A program made the translations under genes and the position numbers. Shown one piece after another: positions 17,626-26,234 of a stretch of 64,000 bases of DNA. A model generated the notes under the pieces. That model had not been told where the DNA came from. It ran no database searches and saw only the letters and a list, made by a program, of their open reading frames with translations. This stretch comes from Actinomadura mexicana. Its GTDB lineage: Bacteria; Actinomycetota; Actinomycetes; Streptosporangiales; Streptosporangiaceae. The stretch's first letter is position 1; every line of letters starts with the position of its first letter. The stretch is taken from the NCBI RefSeq assembly GCF_900188105.1, contig NZ_FZNP01000004.1, positions 248,001-312,000 of the forward strand, read 5' to 3'.

Positions 17626-18462
17626 TCAATGGCTGATCCGCTCGGCGAGGAGGTCGCGCATCTGGACCGTCTCGGAGACCACGTCGCATTCGTCGCAGCG
17701 CAGCTGCGGCATCCACAGATACTCGGTCGCCAGGACGCCGTCGTAGCCCGCCTCTCTCAGAGCCGTGATCGCCCGCCCGAAGTCGATCTCGTTGTCACGC
17801 ATGCCGACCTGAAGCCGGCCCTCCCTGGCCGCGCGGGCGTGGAAGTGGCGCACCCGTCCGAGGACCGGGTCGAGTGCGGCAGGCTCATGGCCCTGCATGA
17901 CGAAGTGGGAGTAGTCGAGGGTAACGCCGAGTTCGGGGACCATTTCGAGAAGGCGAACGGTGTCCTCGGGGGAGGCGATCACCGATCCGATGTGGGGCTC
18001 CACGGACACCCGCACACCGGCTTCCGCACCTGCCGCGACGCGCATGGCCAGCTCGTCGGCGGCACGTTCCAGCGACCTGTCGTGCGGCTCGCCTTCGAAT
18101 TCCAGGCCGGGAATCAGAGTCATGCCCTCGACGCCCAGCAGGCGGGCGAACTCGAGCATCTCCTCGAAGACCGCTCGGCCGCGCGCCCGTTCATCGGCCG
18201 ATGGATTGTTCACGGCCATCACGGCATAGTCCAGGTCAGGGACGAGGAACAGGTCCGCGATCGTCAGCCCGCGACTCCTCGTCCGCTCCCCGATTCGCTC
18301 CGCCCACCCCCGGATGTCGCCCCGTACGTCCTCGGGTCGTACGTGCGAACTACCGCTCCAGAGCGCGATGTTGACCGCTTCGAAGCCGAGTAGGCGTATC
18401 AGGTCACAGACCGTCTCGTGCTCTAGCAGGGGGAAGCCGTGGTCGCAGCACGACAGCTTCAT
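17626..18462 (-). CDS. sugar phosphate isomerase/epimerase-like TIM barrel
   Basis: 278 aa, AP-endonuclease-2/xylose-isomerase-like barrel (PF01261). It starts MKLSCCDHGFPLLEHE at ATG 18462, overlapping the upstream stop by 4 bp. Acidic/His metal ligands are in VEPHIGSVI, TLDYSHFVMQG and FHARAARE, and a late Glu in LATEYLWMP. The family covers ketose epimerases, inosose dehydratases/isomerases and hydroxypyruvate isomerases. Context with lactonase and SDRs suggests isomerisation or dehydration of an oxidised sugar. Confidence 0.87.
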   Translation of the reverse strand: MKLSCCDHGFPLLEHETVCDLIRLLGFEAVNIALWSGSSHVRPEDVRGDIRGWAERIGERTRSRGLTIADLFLVPDLDYAVMAVNNPSADERARGRAVFEEMLEFARLLGVEGMTLIPGLEFEGEPHDRSLERAADELAMRVAAGAEAGVRVSVEPHIGSVIASPEDTVRLLEMVPELGVTLDYSHFVMQGHEPAALDPVLGRVRHFHARAAREGRLQVGMRDNEIDFGRAITALREAGYDGVLATEYLWMPQLRCDECDVVSETVQMRDLLAERISH

Positions 18463-20444
18463 GGCTGGTCCTGGGAGTCGAGGAGCCGCCGATAGCGGGG
18501 CTCCAAGCCGGCGTTCCTGACGATCGCGCGGCATTCGCGGTCGGCGAGGCACGCCTCGGACGCCGCGTCGGCCGGCAGGACAGTGTTCTCACCGACCTCG
18601 ACCTCCGCGGGCTTTCCGCAGCCCCAGAAGGGTTCAGGGTGGACCCAGAAGTTCTGCGCGAACCTGATGTGCCTGACCTGCGAGTCTCCTTCGAGGGAGC
18701 AGCCGCCCGCGGACTTCAGCGCGTCATAGGCGACGTTCCCCCGGACGGTGACCCAACGGGATCCGAGATCGGTGTACAGCGCGGTGTTGAAACCGTTCTT
18801 GAGGCCGTGGACGACGTTGCCCGAGACCACTGCTCCGTCGCTGTACGAGCTTCCTTGAGCGGAGTTGAGATAGATGCCGCCACCATCGTGGAGCACCTTC
18901 ATCAGGTCGAAGACGCGGTTGTCGAGGATCTTCGTTCCCCGCGCCGCCGGGTTCGCCGACTGGGATGCACCGATGTTGATCAGTCCTGTGTACGGCAGGT
19001 CGTTGATCTGGTTGTGCCTGATCGTCAGGTCGGTGGTCTCGACCGCGTAGATCCCGACGCTGGCGTGGAACTCTCGGCCGATATCGTGGATCCAGTTGTT
19101 CTCGACGACGTTGTCGCGGCTGCCGCCGGTCAGTTCGTCCTTCGGACGTCCGTCACCGACAAGGATGCCGCCACCGGACACGTCCGAGATTACGTTGCCT
19201 CGGACCATGACCTTGTCCGATGCGCCGATCTCCAGGGCCTGGCCGCCGAGCCGGCCGAACCTGTTGCCCTCCACGATGATCCGCTTGGTGTTCAGGAACG
19301 CGACGTGGCCGGGGATGGCGCGGTAGTGCTCGCTGAGTTGCGCCTTCGGGTCGGCAGGGTCGCCGTCTTCGAAGAAGCTGCCGAACCAGTTGATGAATCC
19401 GTTGTCGCCGCTCGGTTGGTTCCAGGTCGCATAGGCGAAATCGAAGCCCCTGATCGTGACGTCGTGCAGCGGCGCCTCGGCGCTGCCGGAACCGCTCACC
19501 AGAGTCTCCAGGACGGGTGCGACCACCGACGCGCGCCGAAGGTCCTCACCTGGCCGTGGGACGTAGTACAGGGTGTGCTCACCCGGCTTGGAACGATCGA
19601 GGTAGAAGCTGCCGGGGTCGGAGAGGAAGGACTTGCTGTTCTCCAGCAAGGTCGGTTTCAGGGGCTGCGGGTTTCCCCACTCGGCCGCGATCGCGAAGAC
19701 ACGCTGGGCGCGGCGGAAGCAGGGCTGATCCATAACGATCGTCGTCGAGTTGGCGTCGCCGCTGATGGAGGCGATGCCGCAGCGCGGCTCGGCCCAGGCC
19801 ACCGCGCCCTTGTAGACGATCTCCATGTCCTCGGGCCGGCTCCATGACAGCGGCACGTCGCTGTCGACCACGTAACCGGTGTCGGTGACCTTGAACGTGA
19901 GCCCCGACAGCGGGGCCGAGGTCGCGGTACGTGCAGCCCGGCGCCCGTCGACGTACAGCTGGCGCGTCTCGAGATCGCCGACCGATGCCCGCCACACGTT
20001 GCGGCCGTCGTCGGCCCGGGTCCAGCCAGTGATCGCTCGACCGCCGCTGAGCGTGACCTTCTCCTGCCCGCCGGTCCCGTATCCGTATGCCTGATAGACG
20101 ACCTGGTGACCATTGGTCCCGGAGTCTCCGGCCTCGTCGGTCATGCGCAGCGGTTCGCTGAGGTTGTACGTGCCGCCGCGTACATTGACGACGACATCGG
20201 ACCGCATGTTCTCGGTCAGCGCGCGGACCGCCTCCTGGGCCCGGGTCAAGGTCGCGAACGGTTGGCGCTTGGAGCCCGGCCAGCCGTCGTCGCCGTCTGG
20301 GGAGACGTACAGTTCGACTGCCCGGGCGCGACCGGACTCGGCGGCCGCCGTCCCTGCTCCAGCGAGCATGCAGACGAGAGTAATCGGAATCGCCAGCGCC
20401 GAAGTCCTGAGACTGAGGCGTAGGCCGCGGCGAAATGGTCTCAT
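18459..20444 (-). CDS. secreted right-handed parallel beta-helix protein, probable carbohydrate-active enzyme
   Basis: 661 aa. Sec signal peptide with Arg-rich n-region and cleavage near AGAGTAAAES (about residue 35). After that comes VELYVSPDGDDGWPGSKRQP, the opening of beta-helix glycosidases and lyases, then a LYVDGRRAAR insert and, from about 390 to 590, repeated right-handed coils (VEGNRFGRLGG, VRGNVISDVSGGG, IRHNQINDLPYTG, LDNRVFDLM, VSGNVVHGLK). The architecture recalls GH141/GH120-like or lyase-like proteins, not closer. Exported, so it probably attacks a polysaccharide or glycoconjugate outside the cell and feeds the importers of this regulon. Confidence 0.82.
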   Translation of the reverse strand: MRPFRRGLRLSLRTSALAIPITLVCMLAGAGTAAAESGRARAVELYVSPDGDDGWPGSKRQPFATLTRAQEAVRALTENMRSDVVVNVRGGTYNLSEPLRMTDEAGDSGTNGHQVVYQAYGYGTGGQEKVTLSGGRAITGWTRADDGRNVWRASVGDLETRQLYVDGRRAARTATSAPLSGLTFKVTDTGYVVDSDVPLSWSRPEDMEIVYKGAVAWAEPRCGIASISGDANSTTIVMDQPCFRRAQRVFAIAAEWGNPQPLKPTLLENSKSFLSDPGSFYLDRSKPGEHTLYYVPRPGEDLRRASVVAPVLETLVSGSGSAEAPLHDVTIRGFDFAYATWNQPSGDNGFINWFGSFFEDGDPADPKAQLSEHYRAIPGHVAFLNTKRIIVEGNRFGRLGGQALEIGASDKVMVRGNVISDVSGGGILVGDGRPKDELTGGSRDNVVENNWIHDIGREFHASVGIYAVETTDLTIRHNQINDLPYTGLINIGASQSANPAARGTKILDNRVFDLMKVLHDGGGIYLNSAQGSSYSDGAVVSGNVVHGLKNGFNTALYTDLGSRWVTVRGNVAYDALKSAGGCSLEGDSQVRHIRFAQNFWVHPEPFWGCGKPAEVEVGENTVLPADAASEACLADRECRAIVRNAGLEPRYRRLLDSQDQP

Positions 20445-20505
20445 CGGTGAACCTCCTGGTCGGATCTTTGGCTGTCAGGTCCCCGCCGGGCTGCAGAATC
20501 GCGAC

Positions 20506-21423
20506 TCATGGCGTGCCTGCCCCGGGTACTTCGATGCGGCAGCTCAGCAGCCGCGCTTCGTGCTCGTGCTCGGGATCGCCTTGGCCGTACGGTGCGGCCG
20601 CGCACATGAACAGCGTGCGGCGGTCCGGGCCGCCCAGCGCGACGGCGAAGACCGTCTGGCCCTGGCCGACGGGAACGGCTTCGAGGATCTCGCCGCCCTC
20701 CCCCACTCGCAGGGCGCCGTTTCCCGCCGCGTCGCCGATCCACAGCGCACCCTCGGCATCGAGCGCCATTCCGTCCGGCAGCGGGACACCGGAACCGGTG
20801 GCCTCATGCGTCGTCGCGAATGCCCGCGGCGCGAACTCGGCCCATGTCCGGCGGTTCGACAGGGACCCGTCAGGTGCTCGTTCGAAGGCGGTGATCCGGC
20901 CCGCGAACGTCTCGGCGAGGAGCAGTGTGGCGCCGTCCGGCGTGATCACGACCCCGTTGGGGAAGACGACGTCCTCGGCCGCGACGGCGACCCTGCCGTC
21001 CGGGTCGACCCGCAGCAGGTTCGTCGGCTGGATCTCCGGGTTGGCGGCATCGTTCCATCCGAAGTTGCCGACGTACGCTCGGCCCTGGCCGTCGACGACC
21101 ATGTCGTTGCAATGCCAGGCCGCGTGGTGCGAGAGGTCGGCCACCATGACGAGCCCGCCGGAATCGAGCCGCAGCAGGCGCCGGTCGACCATCGATGAGA
21201 CCAGCAGCCGCCCGCGTGGATCCCAGCCCAGACCGGAGGGCATGCCGTCGGCCAACGTGCAGATCGTCTCAACCGTGCCGTCCGCACCGAACGCGAGGAC
21301 TCTTCGCGTGAAGAAGTCGGATGCCCAGAGCCGACCATCGTGCCATCGCGGCCCCTCCAGGAACGACAGGTGCTCGGCATGCACCTGGATCTCGCGCTCC
21401 CGCCTAGGGTCGGGGGTCGTCAT
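20506..21423 (-). CDS. SMP-30/gluconolactonase/LRE-family lactonase
   Basis: 305 aa six-bladed propeller. Metal ligands expected of the family are visible: Glu in LSFLEGPRW, Asn in CNDMVVD, Asn in FPNGVVITPD and Asp in PDGMALDAEG. RBS GAGGAGG. It should hydrolyse a sugar lactone made by an SDR of the same operon, giving the aldonic acid. Distance to the neighbours is 20 to 60 bp, consistent with one transcript. Confidence 0.92.
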   Translation of the reverse strand: MTTPDPRREREIQVHAEHLSFLEGPRWHDGRLWASDFFTRRVLAFGADGTVETICTLADGMPSGLGWDPRGRLLVSSMVDRRLLRLDSGGLVMVADLSHHAAWHCNDMVVDGQGRAYVGNFGWNDAANPEIQPTNLLRVDPDGRVAVAAEDVVFPNGVVITPDGATLLLAETFAGRITAFERAPDGSLSNRRTWAEFAPRAFATTHEATGSGVPLPDGMALDAEGALWIGDAAGNGALRVGEGGEILEAVPVGQGQTVFAVALGGPDRRTLFMCAAAPYGQGDPEHEHEARLLSCRIEVPGAGTP

Positions 21424-21444
21424 GTCGTCCTCCTCGTCGATCGG

Positions 21445-22254
21445 TCATGTCCCGGGTCTCCCGCCCACCAGCAACGCGCCGGCGTCGATCGGCAGGGCGG
21501 CACCGGTGATGTAGCGGGCTTCGTCGGAGGCGAGGAACAGGACCGCGTTGCTGACGTCTACTGGCTCGATCCAGGGCACGGGCAGCGCATGCACCGGGCG
21601 GTACCGCGCTTCCAATTGGTCCTTGTCAAGGCCGGGAGGAATGAGCCGCGTGAACATCGGCGTCCAGACAGTCGTCGGATGGACCGAGTTCACTCGGATC
21701 CGTTGGCCCGCGAACTCAGCCGCCAGGGACTTCGCCAGACCGGTCACCGCGTGTTTGGACGCCGCGTAGCCGGCGAGCATCGCCGACGCGCGAAACGACT
21801 CGGTCGAGCCGACGAGGACGATCGCTCCACTACCGGCGGCCAGAAGGTGCGGCAGCGCAGCGCGGCATGTGTGCCAGGCGCCGGTCACGTTGACGTCCAG
21901 CGTGCGCTGCCAGCTCTCGCTGGTCTCCTCAAGGCTGGGTGCGACCGACAAGACCCCGGCGTTGGCCACGGCGACGTCGAGCCTCCCCAGGGTCGCCACC
22001 CCGTGATCGACCGCTTCTGTCAACTGCTGTTCGTCGCGGACGTCGGCTTCGACCGCCACCGCACGCCGCCCCATGTCCTGCACCATCCGGACTGTTTCCG
22101 CGAGGCCGTCCGGGTCATCGTCCGGCGGCAGTAGGTCGACGGTGATGACGTCCGCGCCTTCCTCCGCGAAGCGGACTGCGTGCGAGCGCCCCTGCCCTCG
22201 GGAGGCTCCGGTGATGAGGGCGACCCGCCCCTCGAACCGTTTCCGAGTGCTCAT
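21445..22254 (-). CDS. mycofactocin-coupled SDR-family oxidoreductase
   Basis: 269 aa SDR. The N-terminus GASRGQGRSHAVRFAEEGAD is the hallmark of the mycofactocin-dependent SDR subfamily (TIGR03971-like), whose nicotinamide cofactor is bound so tightly that the RiPP-derived carrier mycofactocin takes the electrons. Catalytic GSTESF and YAASK are present, and the C-terminus DAGALL replaces the usual VDGG. The start overlaps the upstream gene by 4 bp. It implies the host makes mycofactocin elsewhere and uses it for this pathway. Subfamily call from pattern recognition. Confidence 0.82.
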   Translation of the reverse strand: MSTRKRFEGRVALITGASRGQGRSHAVRFAEEGADVITVDLLPPDDDPDGLAETVRMVQDMGRRAVAVEADVRDEQQLTEAVDHGVATLGRLDVAVANAGVLSVAPSLEETSESWQRTLDVNVTGAWHTCRAALPHLLAAGSGAIVLVGSTESFRASAMLAGYAASKHAVTGLAKSLAAEFAGQRIRVNSVHPTTVWTPMFTRLIPPGLDKDQLEARYRPVHALPVPWIEPVDVSNAVLFLASDEARYITGAALPIDAGALLVGGRPGT

Positions 22255-22940
22255 GATTCGACCCGCTCGCCGATCGGCTCGTAGAACCAGGAGATCACCT
22301 GGGACGGGTCGATGGCCGGGCTGGAGGTGACTGCCGCAGACGGCCGAATCGATTCCGTACGCCGCTGCGTTCCGGGCACGTCGTCGGTGTCCGCCTCATA
22401 GAGGGCGAGGTGGGGCCGCAGCGGCCGCAGGTCGGGCCGCGGTGCGATGAACTCGAAGCGCCGGGCCGAGGCGATGCCTTCGACGGCGAGCATGCCGGGG
22501 ATCCGCTCGGTCACGTACCAGGCATCGAACTCGTCGTCGCACCCCTCCTTCGGGGTGGTGAACTCCAGGAGCACTCGCCGGTGTTCGAGGGGCCAGTGGA
22601 CCGTTTCGCTTGTGCGTCGGTCCATGGTCGCTCGGTAATACCATGCGACCGACTTGGCCTGATCGATCGACGGATCGAACGGCATCCGGTCGGTGCCGGC
22701 GACCGCGGCCAGCCGGGCATGCGTCTCCCGAATGTCCTCGGTCTCCGTCTCGTAGAGGGCGAGATACGGCCGCAGGGGCTCGTCGCCGGACCGCTGGGGG
22801 ACGAAGCGGAATCGTTGGACGGCGACGAAATCGGGGATCTTCAGTACGTCGGGGATGTGCACGGTGTCGTACCACCGGTTGAACTCGGCGGTCATCCCGT
22901 CAGCCGGCTGTGTGAGAACGACGAAGACATGGTTGGCCAT
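22251..22940 (-). CDS. tandem dimeric alpha/beta-barrel (EthD-like) protein
   Basis: 229 aa with two copies of a ferredoxin-like repeat, starting near residues 1 and 120. Each has a WY(D/V)...IP...L motif: NRWYDTVHIPDVLKIPDF in the first, DAWYVTERIPGMLAVEGI in the second, each followed by LRPYLALYE/LRPHLALYEAD. This is the fold of EthD/DUF4286-type proteins that usually dimerise; here the dimer is fused in one chain. RBS GAGGAG before ATG 22940. Function unknown; such proteins are often isomerase-, cyclase- or oxygenase-like helpers in catabolic operons. Confidence 0.75.
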   Translation of the reverse strand: MANHVFVVLTQPADGMTAEFNRWYDTVHIPDVLKIPDFVAVQRFRFVPQRSGDEPLRPYLALYETETEDIRETHARLAAVAGTDRMPFDPSIDQAKSVAWYYRATMDRRTSETVHWPLEHRRVLLEFTTPKEGCDDEFDAWYVTERIPGMLAVEGIASARRFEFIAPRPDLRPLRPHLALYEADTDDVPGTQRRTESIRPSAAVTSSPAIDPSQVISWFYEPIGERVES

Positions 22941-22963
22941 GACGATTGCTCCTCTCGAGCTGG

Positions 22964-23929
22964 TCAGCGGGTGGCGCGGGCCACGATCTCGTCGGCGATG
23001 CGTCGCGGGTCGGGCAGGAACGCGTCCTCCAGCGGAGGGCTGTACGGCACCGGCGCGTCGGCGGTGGCGATGCGCCACGCGTCGTCGAGATCGCCGAGTC
23101 CCTGTTCGGTGACGCGTGCGACGACCTCTCCCGCCCAGCCGCCGGTGAGCGGCCCTTCCTCAACGACCACGAGCCGCGTGGTCTTCGCGACCGACCGCAG
23201 CACGGTGTCGACGTCCAGCGGCCGGATGGTGCGCAGATCGACGACCTCGGCCGAGATGCCCTGTTCGGCGAGCAGGCCCGCCGCCGCGAGACTGTCGTGG
23301 ACCCCCTTCATGACGCTGACGATCGTCACGTCGGCGCCTTCCCGTACGACGGCCGCCCTGCCGAGCGGAACGTCTTCGCCACTCGCCTGGCCTTTCATCG
23401 AGTACAGCCGCTTGTGCTCGAAGAAGACCACCGGGTTGTCGTCTCGGATGGCGGCTCTCAGCAGCGCCTTGGCGTCCGCGGGGCTCGAGGGGGCGACGAG
23501 CTTGATGCCGGTGATCCCGTGGAGCCAGGACACGGGCATCTGCGAGTGGATGGCTCCGAAACGGCCCCCGGCTCCGACGACGCAGCGGATCACGAGTGGT
23601 ACGCCGCGCTCCCCGTCGAGGAAATGGAACTTGGCCGCCTGGTTGATCAGGCAGTCCATGGTCAGCGGCAGGAAGTCGCCGAACATGATCTCAAGGACCG
23701 GCCGCAGTCCGCAGACGGCGGCGCCGTACGCGGCACCGGCCATCGCCATCTCGGAGATCGGCGTGTCGAACACGCGCTGCGGGCCGTATTTCTCGTAGAG
23801 CCCGGGGGTGACGGCGAACACGCCACCCGCGATGGCGACGTCTTCCCCGAAGAGCACGACGCGCTCGTCTCGGCCCAGTTCCTCGTCGAGGGCTTCGCGG
23901 ATCGCGGTACGAAACTCGAGGTCGGTCAT
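22964..23929 (-). CDS. 2-oxo acid dehydrogenase E1 component, beta subunit
   Basis: 321 aa transketolase-like subunit, as in pyruvate, acetoin or branched-chain dehydrogenases. Motifs: LFGEDVAIAGGVFAVT, FDTPISEMAMAGAAYG, GRFGAIHSQ and the C-terminal domain VVDLRTIRPLDVDTV. It pairs with the alpha subunit at 25254-26234. Gene order is alpha, E2, beta, unlike the common alpha, beta, E2. It ends 24 bp before the EthD-like gene and overlaps E2 by 4 bp. Confidence 0.93.
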   Translation of the reverse strand: MTDLEFRTAIREALDEELGRDERVVLFGEDVAIAGGVFAVTPGLYEKYGPQRVFDTPISEMAMAGAAYGAAVCGLRPVLEIMFGDFLPLTMDCLINQAAKFHFLDGERGVPLVIRCVVGAGGRFGAIHSQMPVSWLHGITGIKLVAPSSPADAKALLRAAIRDDNPVVFFEHKRLYSMKGQASGEDVPLGRAAVVREGADVTIVSVMKGVHDSLAAAGLLAEQGISAEVVDLRTIRPLDVDTVLRSVAKTTRLVVVEEGPLTGGWAGEVVARVTEQGLGDLDDAWRIATADAPVPYSPPLEDAFLPDPRRIADEIVARATR

Positions 23930-25257
23930 GCCAGTCCATCCCTATCCGTTTGCGCGGGCGGCACGACGAGCTCCAAGGGGTTCTCGAGCACCGTTCTCAG
24001 CCGATCGAGGAAGCGGGCGCCGTCCGCGCCGTACACCGCCCGGTGGTCGCAGCTCAGGCTGACCTGCATCAGGTCCCTGGCGGTCACCGAGCCGTCAGAG
24101 GCGAACATCGGCCGACGTACGACCGTGCCCACCGCGAGGATCGCCACCTGCGGCGGATTGATGACCGCCGAGAAGTTCAGCACCCCGAACATCCCGAGGT
24201 TGGTCACAGTGAAGGTGGCGCCGGCGAGCTCGGACAGGGTCGCGGTCCTGGAGCGCGCACGCTCGGCCGCCGCCCGCGTGTGCATGGCGATCTCGGCGAC
24301 CGCCAGGGTGTCGACGTCGGAGACGGTCGGTACCAGCAGCGCGTCGTCGGTGGCGACGGCGACCCCGATGTTGACCCGTCCATGGCGCACGACATGGTCG
24401 CCGCCCCAGGATGCGTTGAGCCGTGGATGCTCGCGCAACGTCATCGCGACCGCTTTGACGACGAGGTCGTTGACCGAGAACGGCCTCTCGGGGCGGAGCG
24501 CGAGGAGCGACCGGCGCAACTCCAGCGCAGACGTCATGTCGATCTCGGCTGTCAGCGTGAACTCTGGGATCTCGGTCCGGGACGCGCTCATCCGGCGCGC
24601 GATGGTCTTCTGCGTAGGGCTGAGCGCGATCGGCTCCTCCGCTGGGCGGGCCGGCTGCTGCGCGTCGGCTCGACGCGGTGGCGCGGTCTTCGTCGCGCTG
24701 CCGACCCTTGTGACGTCGGCACGGACGATGCGTCCGAACGGTCCGGTCGCCGGCACGGTGTCCAGTTCGACTCCGAGCTCGGTGGCGGCACGGCGGGCGG
24801 CCGGAGTCGCGGAGACCCGATGCGGGCGATCGCCGACGGCGGGCGGGACCGCCACCGTTGGCGGCTTCGCAACGGCGGCCAGAGCCGCCGACGGAGGGGG
24901 CGGTGCGGTCGGGGGGGTCGTGGGCGGCAGCACAGCGGGTCTCGGGACAGTGGGCGGCAGCACGGCGCGTGGCGGTGCGGCGGAGTCGGGCTCCGCAGCG
25001 GACGTCCCGGGAACTGCGAGCCGGGCGATCGGCGCGCCGAGGGCGGCGACACCGCCCGCACCGACCAGCACCTCCTCCAGGACGCCGTCGACCTCGGCCT
25101 CGTAGACCATCGTCGCCTTGTCGGTCTCGATCTCGACGAGGTCGTCGCCGCGGGACACCCGGTCGCCCGGGGCCTTCAGCCACTCGACGATCGTGGCCTC
25201 CTCCATCGAGTCCGACAGTCTGGGCATGAGGACCGTCTCGACCGACTGCGTCGTCAT
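23926..25257 (-). CDS. 2-oxo acid dehydrogenase E2 component (dihydrolipoamide acyltransferase)
   Basis: 443 aa. One lipoyl domain (EIETDKATM, lipoyl Lys47), a Pro/Ala-rich linker about 85-130, a peripheral subunit-binding domain (VSATPAARRAATELGVEL) and a catalytic acyltransferase domain. The catalytic motif reads DHRAVYGADG, where the textbook sequence is DHRxxDG; Tyr sits in place of the Asp. It accepts the acyl group from E1 onto lipoate and passes it to CoA. No E3 gene is present, so the housekeeping lipoamide dehydrogenase must serve. Confidence 0.93.
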   Translation of the reverse strand: MTTQSVETVLMPRLSDSMEEATIVEWLKAPGDRVSRGDDLVEIETDKATMVYEAEVDGVLEEVLVGAGGVAALGAPIARLAVPGTSAAEPDSAAPPRAVLPPTVPRPAVLPPTTPPTAPPPPSAALAAVAKPPTVAVPPAVGDRPHRVSATPAARRAATELGVELDTVPATGPFGRIVRADVTRVGSATKTAPPRRADAQQPARPAEEPIALSPTQKTIARRMSASRTEIPEFTLTAEIDMTSALELRRSLLALRPERPFSVNDLVVKAVAMTLREHPRLNASWGGDHVVRHGRVNIGVAVATDDALLVPTVSDVDTLAVAEIAMHTRAAAERARSRTATLSELAGATFTVTNLGMFGVLNFSAVINPPQVAILAVGTVVRRPMFASDGSVTARDLMQVSLSCDHRAVYGADGARFLDRLRTVLENPLELVVPPAQTDRDGLA

Positions 25258-26234
25258 GCCGCACCGCCCTCGCAGAACTCGGCCGGAAGGTTCGCCGGAT
25301 CGGGCCAGGGCGCCGCGAGTGCGGCCGCCTCGGCTCGGGAAAGCTCCTCATCGACCGCGGTCGTCACGCGGTCCAGTTCCGCCGCGGGCACGCCTTCCTG
25401 CTCCAGGCGGGCGCGGCATAGGGCCAGCGGGTCGTGCTCGCGCCACGCGTCCAGTTCACCGGCGGGGCGGTACCGCGCCGGATCGCTGCGCGAGTGGCCG
25501 ACGAAGCGGTAGGTGTGTGCTTCGACCAGGCTCGGTCCGCCGCCCGACCGGGCCCGTTCCACCGCCCGGGCTGCGGCCGCCCGTACCTCCCACACGCGCA
25601 TCCCGTCGACCTGCTCGGCAGGGACGCCCAGCGAGTGCGACCGGCTCGCGATGTCCCCGCCGCTCACGGCGGACGTCAGCGTGTACTCCATGTACAGGTT
25701 GTTCTCGCAGACGAACACCACCGGCAGCGCGAAGACGTGCGCGAAGTTCAAGCACTCGAAGAAGTAGGCCTGGTTGGTAGCGCCGTCGCCGAAGTAGGCG
25801 ACCGCGACCCCGCCACTGCTGCGGACCGCCATCGCCGCGCCGACCGCGGCGGCTATGGAGCCGCCGACGATTCCGTAACTGCCGAGATACCCGTGCCGCA
25901 TCGACGTCACGTTCATCGACCCGGCACGTCCGCCGTTGATGCCGGTGGCTCGGCCCAGCATCTCGTCGAGCAGCTCCTGGGCCCCGATTCCGCGGGCCAG
26001 CGCATGGCCGTGCCCCCGGTAGGTCCCGGCTATCCGGTCGCGATCGTCGAGGACGCTCGAGACACCGACGGGAACGGCTTCCTGCCCGTTGCACAGATGC
26101 GTTGTCCCGTAAACCTCTCCCTTGAGGAAGAGCGACTGCAGGCGCTCCTCGAAGACCCTGATCCGAGCCATCGAGTGATACAGGCCGAGATAGGTCGCGC
26201 GGTCTGCGTCCGTCCACGAACCGTCAGCGTTCAT
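25254..26234 (-). CDS. 2-oxo acid dehydrogenase E1 component, alpha subunit
   Basis: 326 aa TPP-dependent subunit. The thiamine diphosphate motif GDGATNQAYFFECLNFA...ENN is clear, with GTTHLCNGQEAVPVG and GHGHALARG upstream. Length and sequence resemble acetoin/acetylbutanediol-type E1 alpha. Overlaps both neighbours by 4 bp. In a sugar-oxidation operon it may oxidatively decarboxylate a pathway-specific 2-oxo acid or cleave a diketone to an acyl-CoA rather than act on pyruvate. Confidence 0.93.
   Translation of the reverse strand: MNADGSWTDADRATYLGLYHSMARIRVFEERLQSLFLKGEVYGTTHLCNGQEAVPVGVSSVLDDRDRIAGTYRGHGHALARGIGAQELLDEMLGRATGINGGRAGSMNVTSMRHGYLGSYGIVGGSIAAAVGAAMAVRSSGGVAVAYFGDGATNQAYFFECLNFAHVFALPVVFVCENNLYMEYTLTSAVSGGDIASRSHSLGVPAEQVDGMRVWEVRAAAARAVERARSGGGPSLVEAHTYRFVGHSRSDPARYRPAGELDAWREHDPLALCRARLEQEGVPAAELDRVTTAVDEELSRAEAAALAAPWPDPANLPAEFCEGGAA

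Noticed and set aside
22964..26234. Calling the E1/E2 genes a housekeeping pyruvate dehydrogenase
   Set aside because: They are embedded by 4-bp overlaps in a sugar regulon with repeated operators, in the order alpha, E2, beta and without E3, so a pathway-specific role is more likely.
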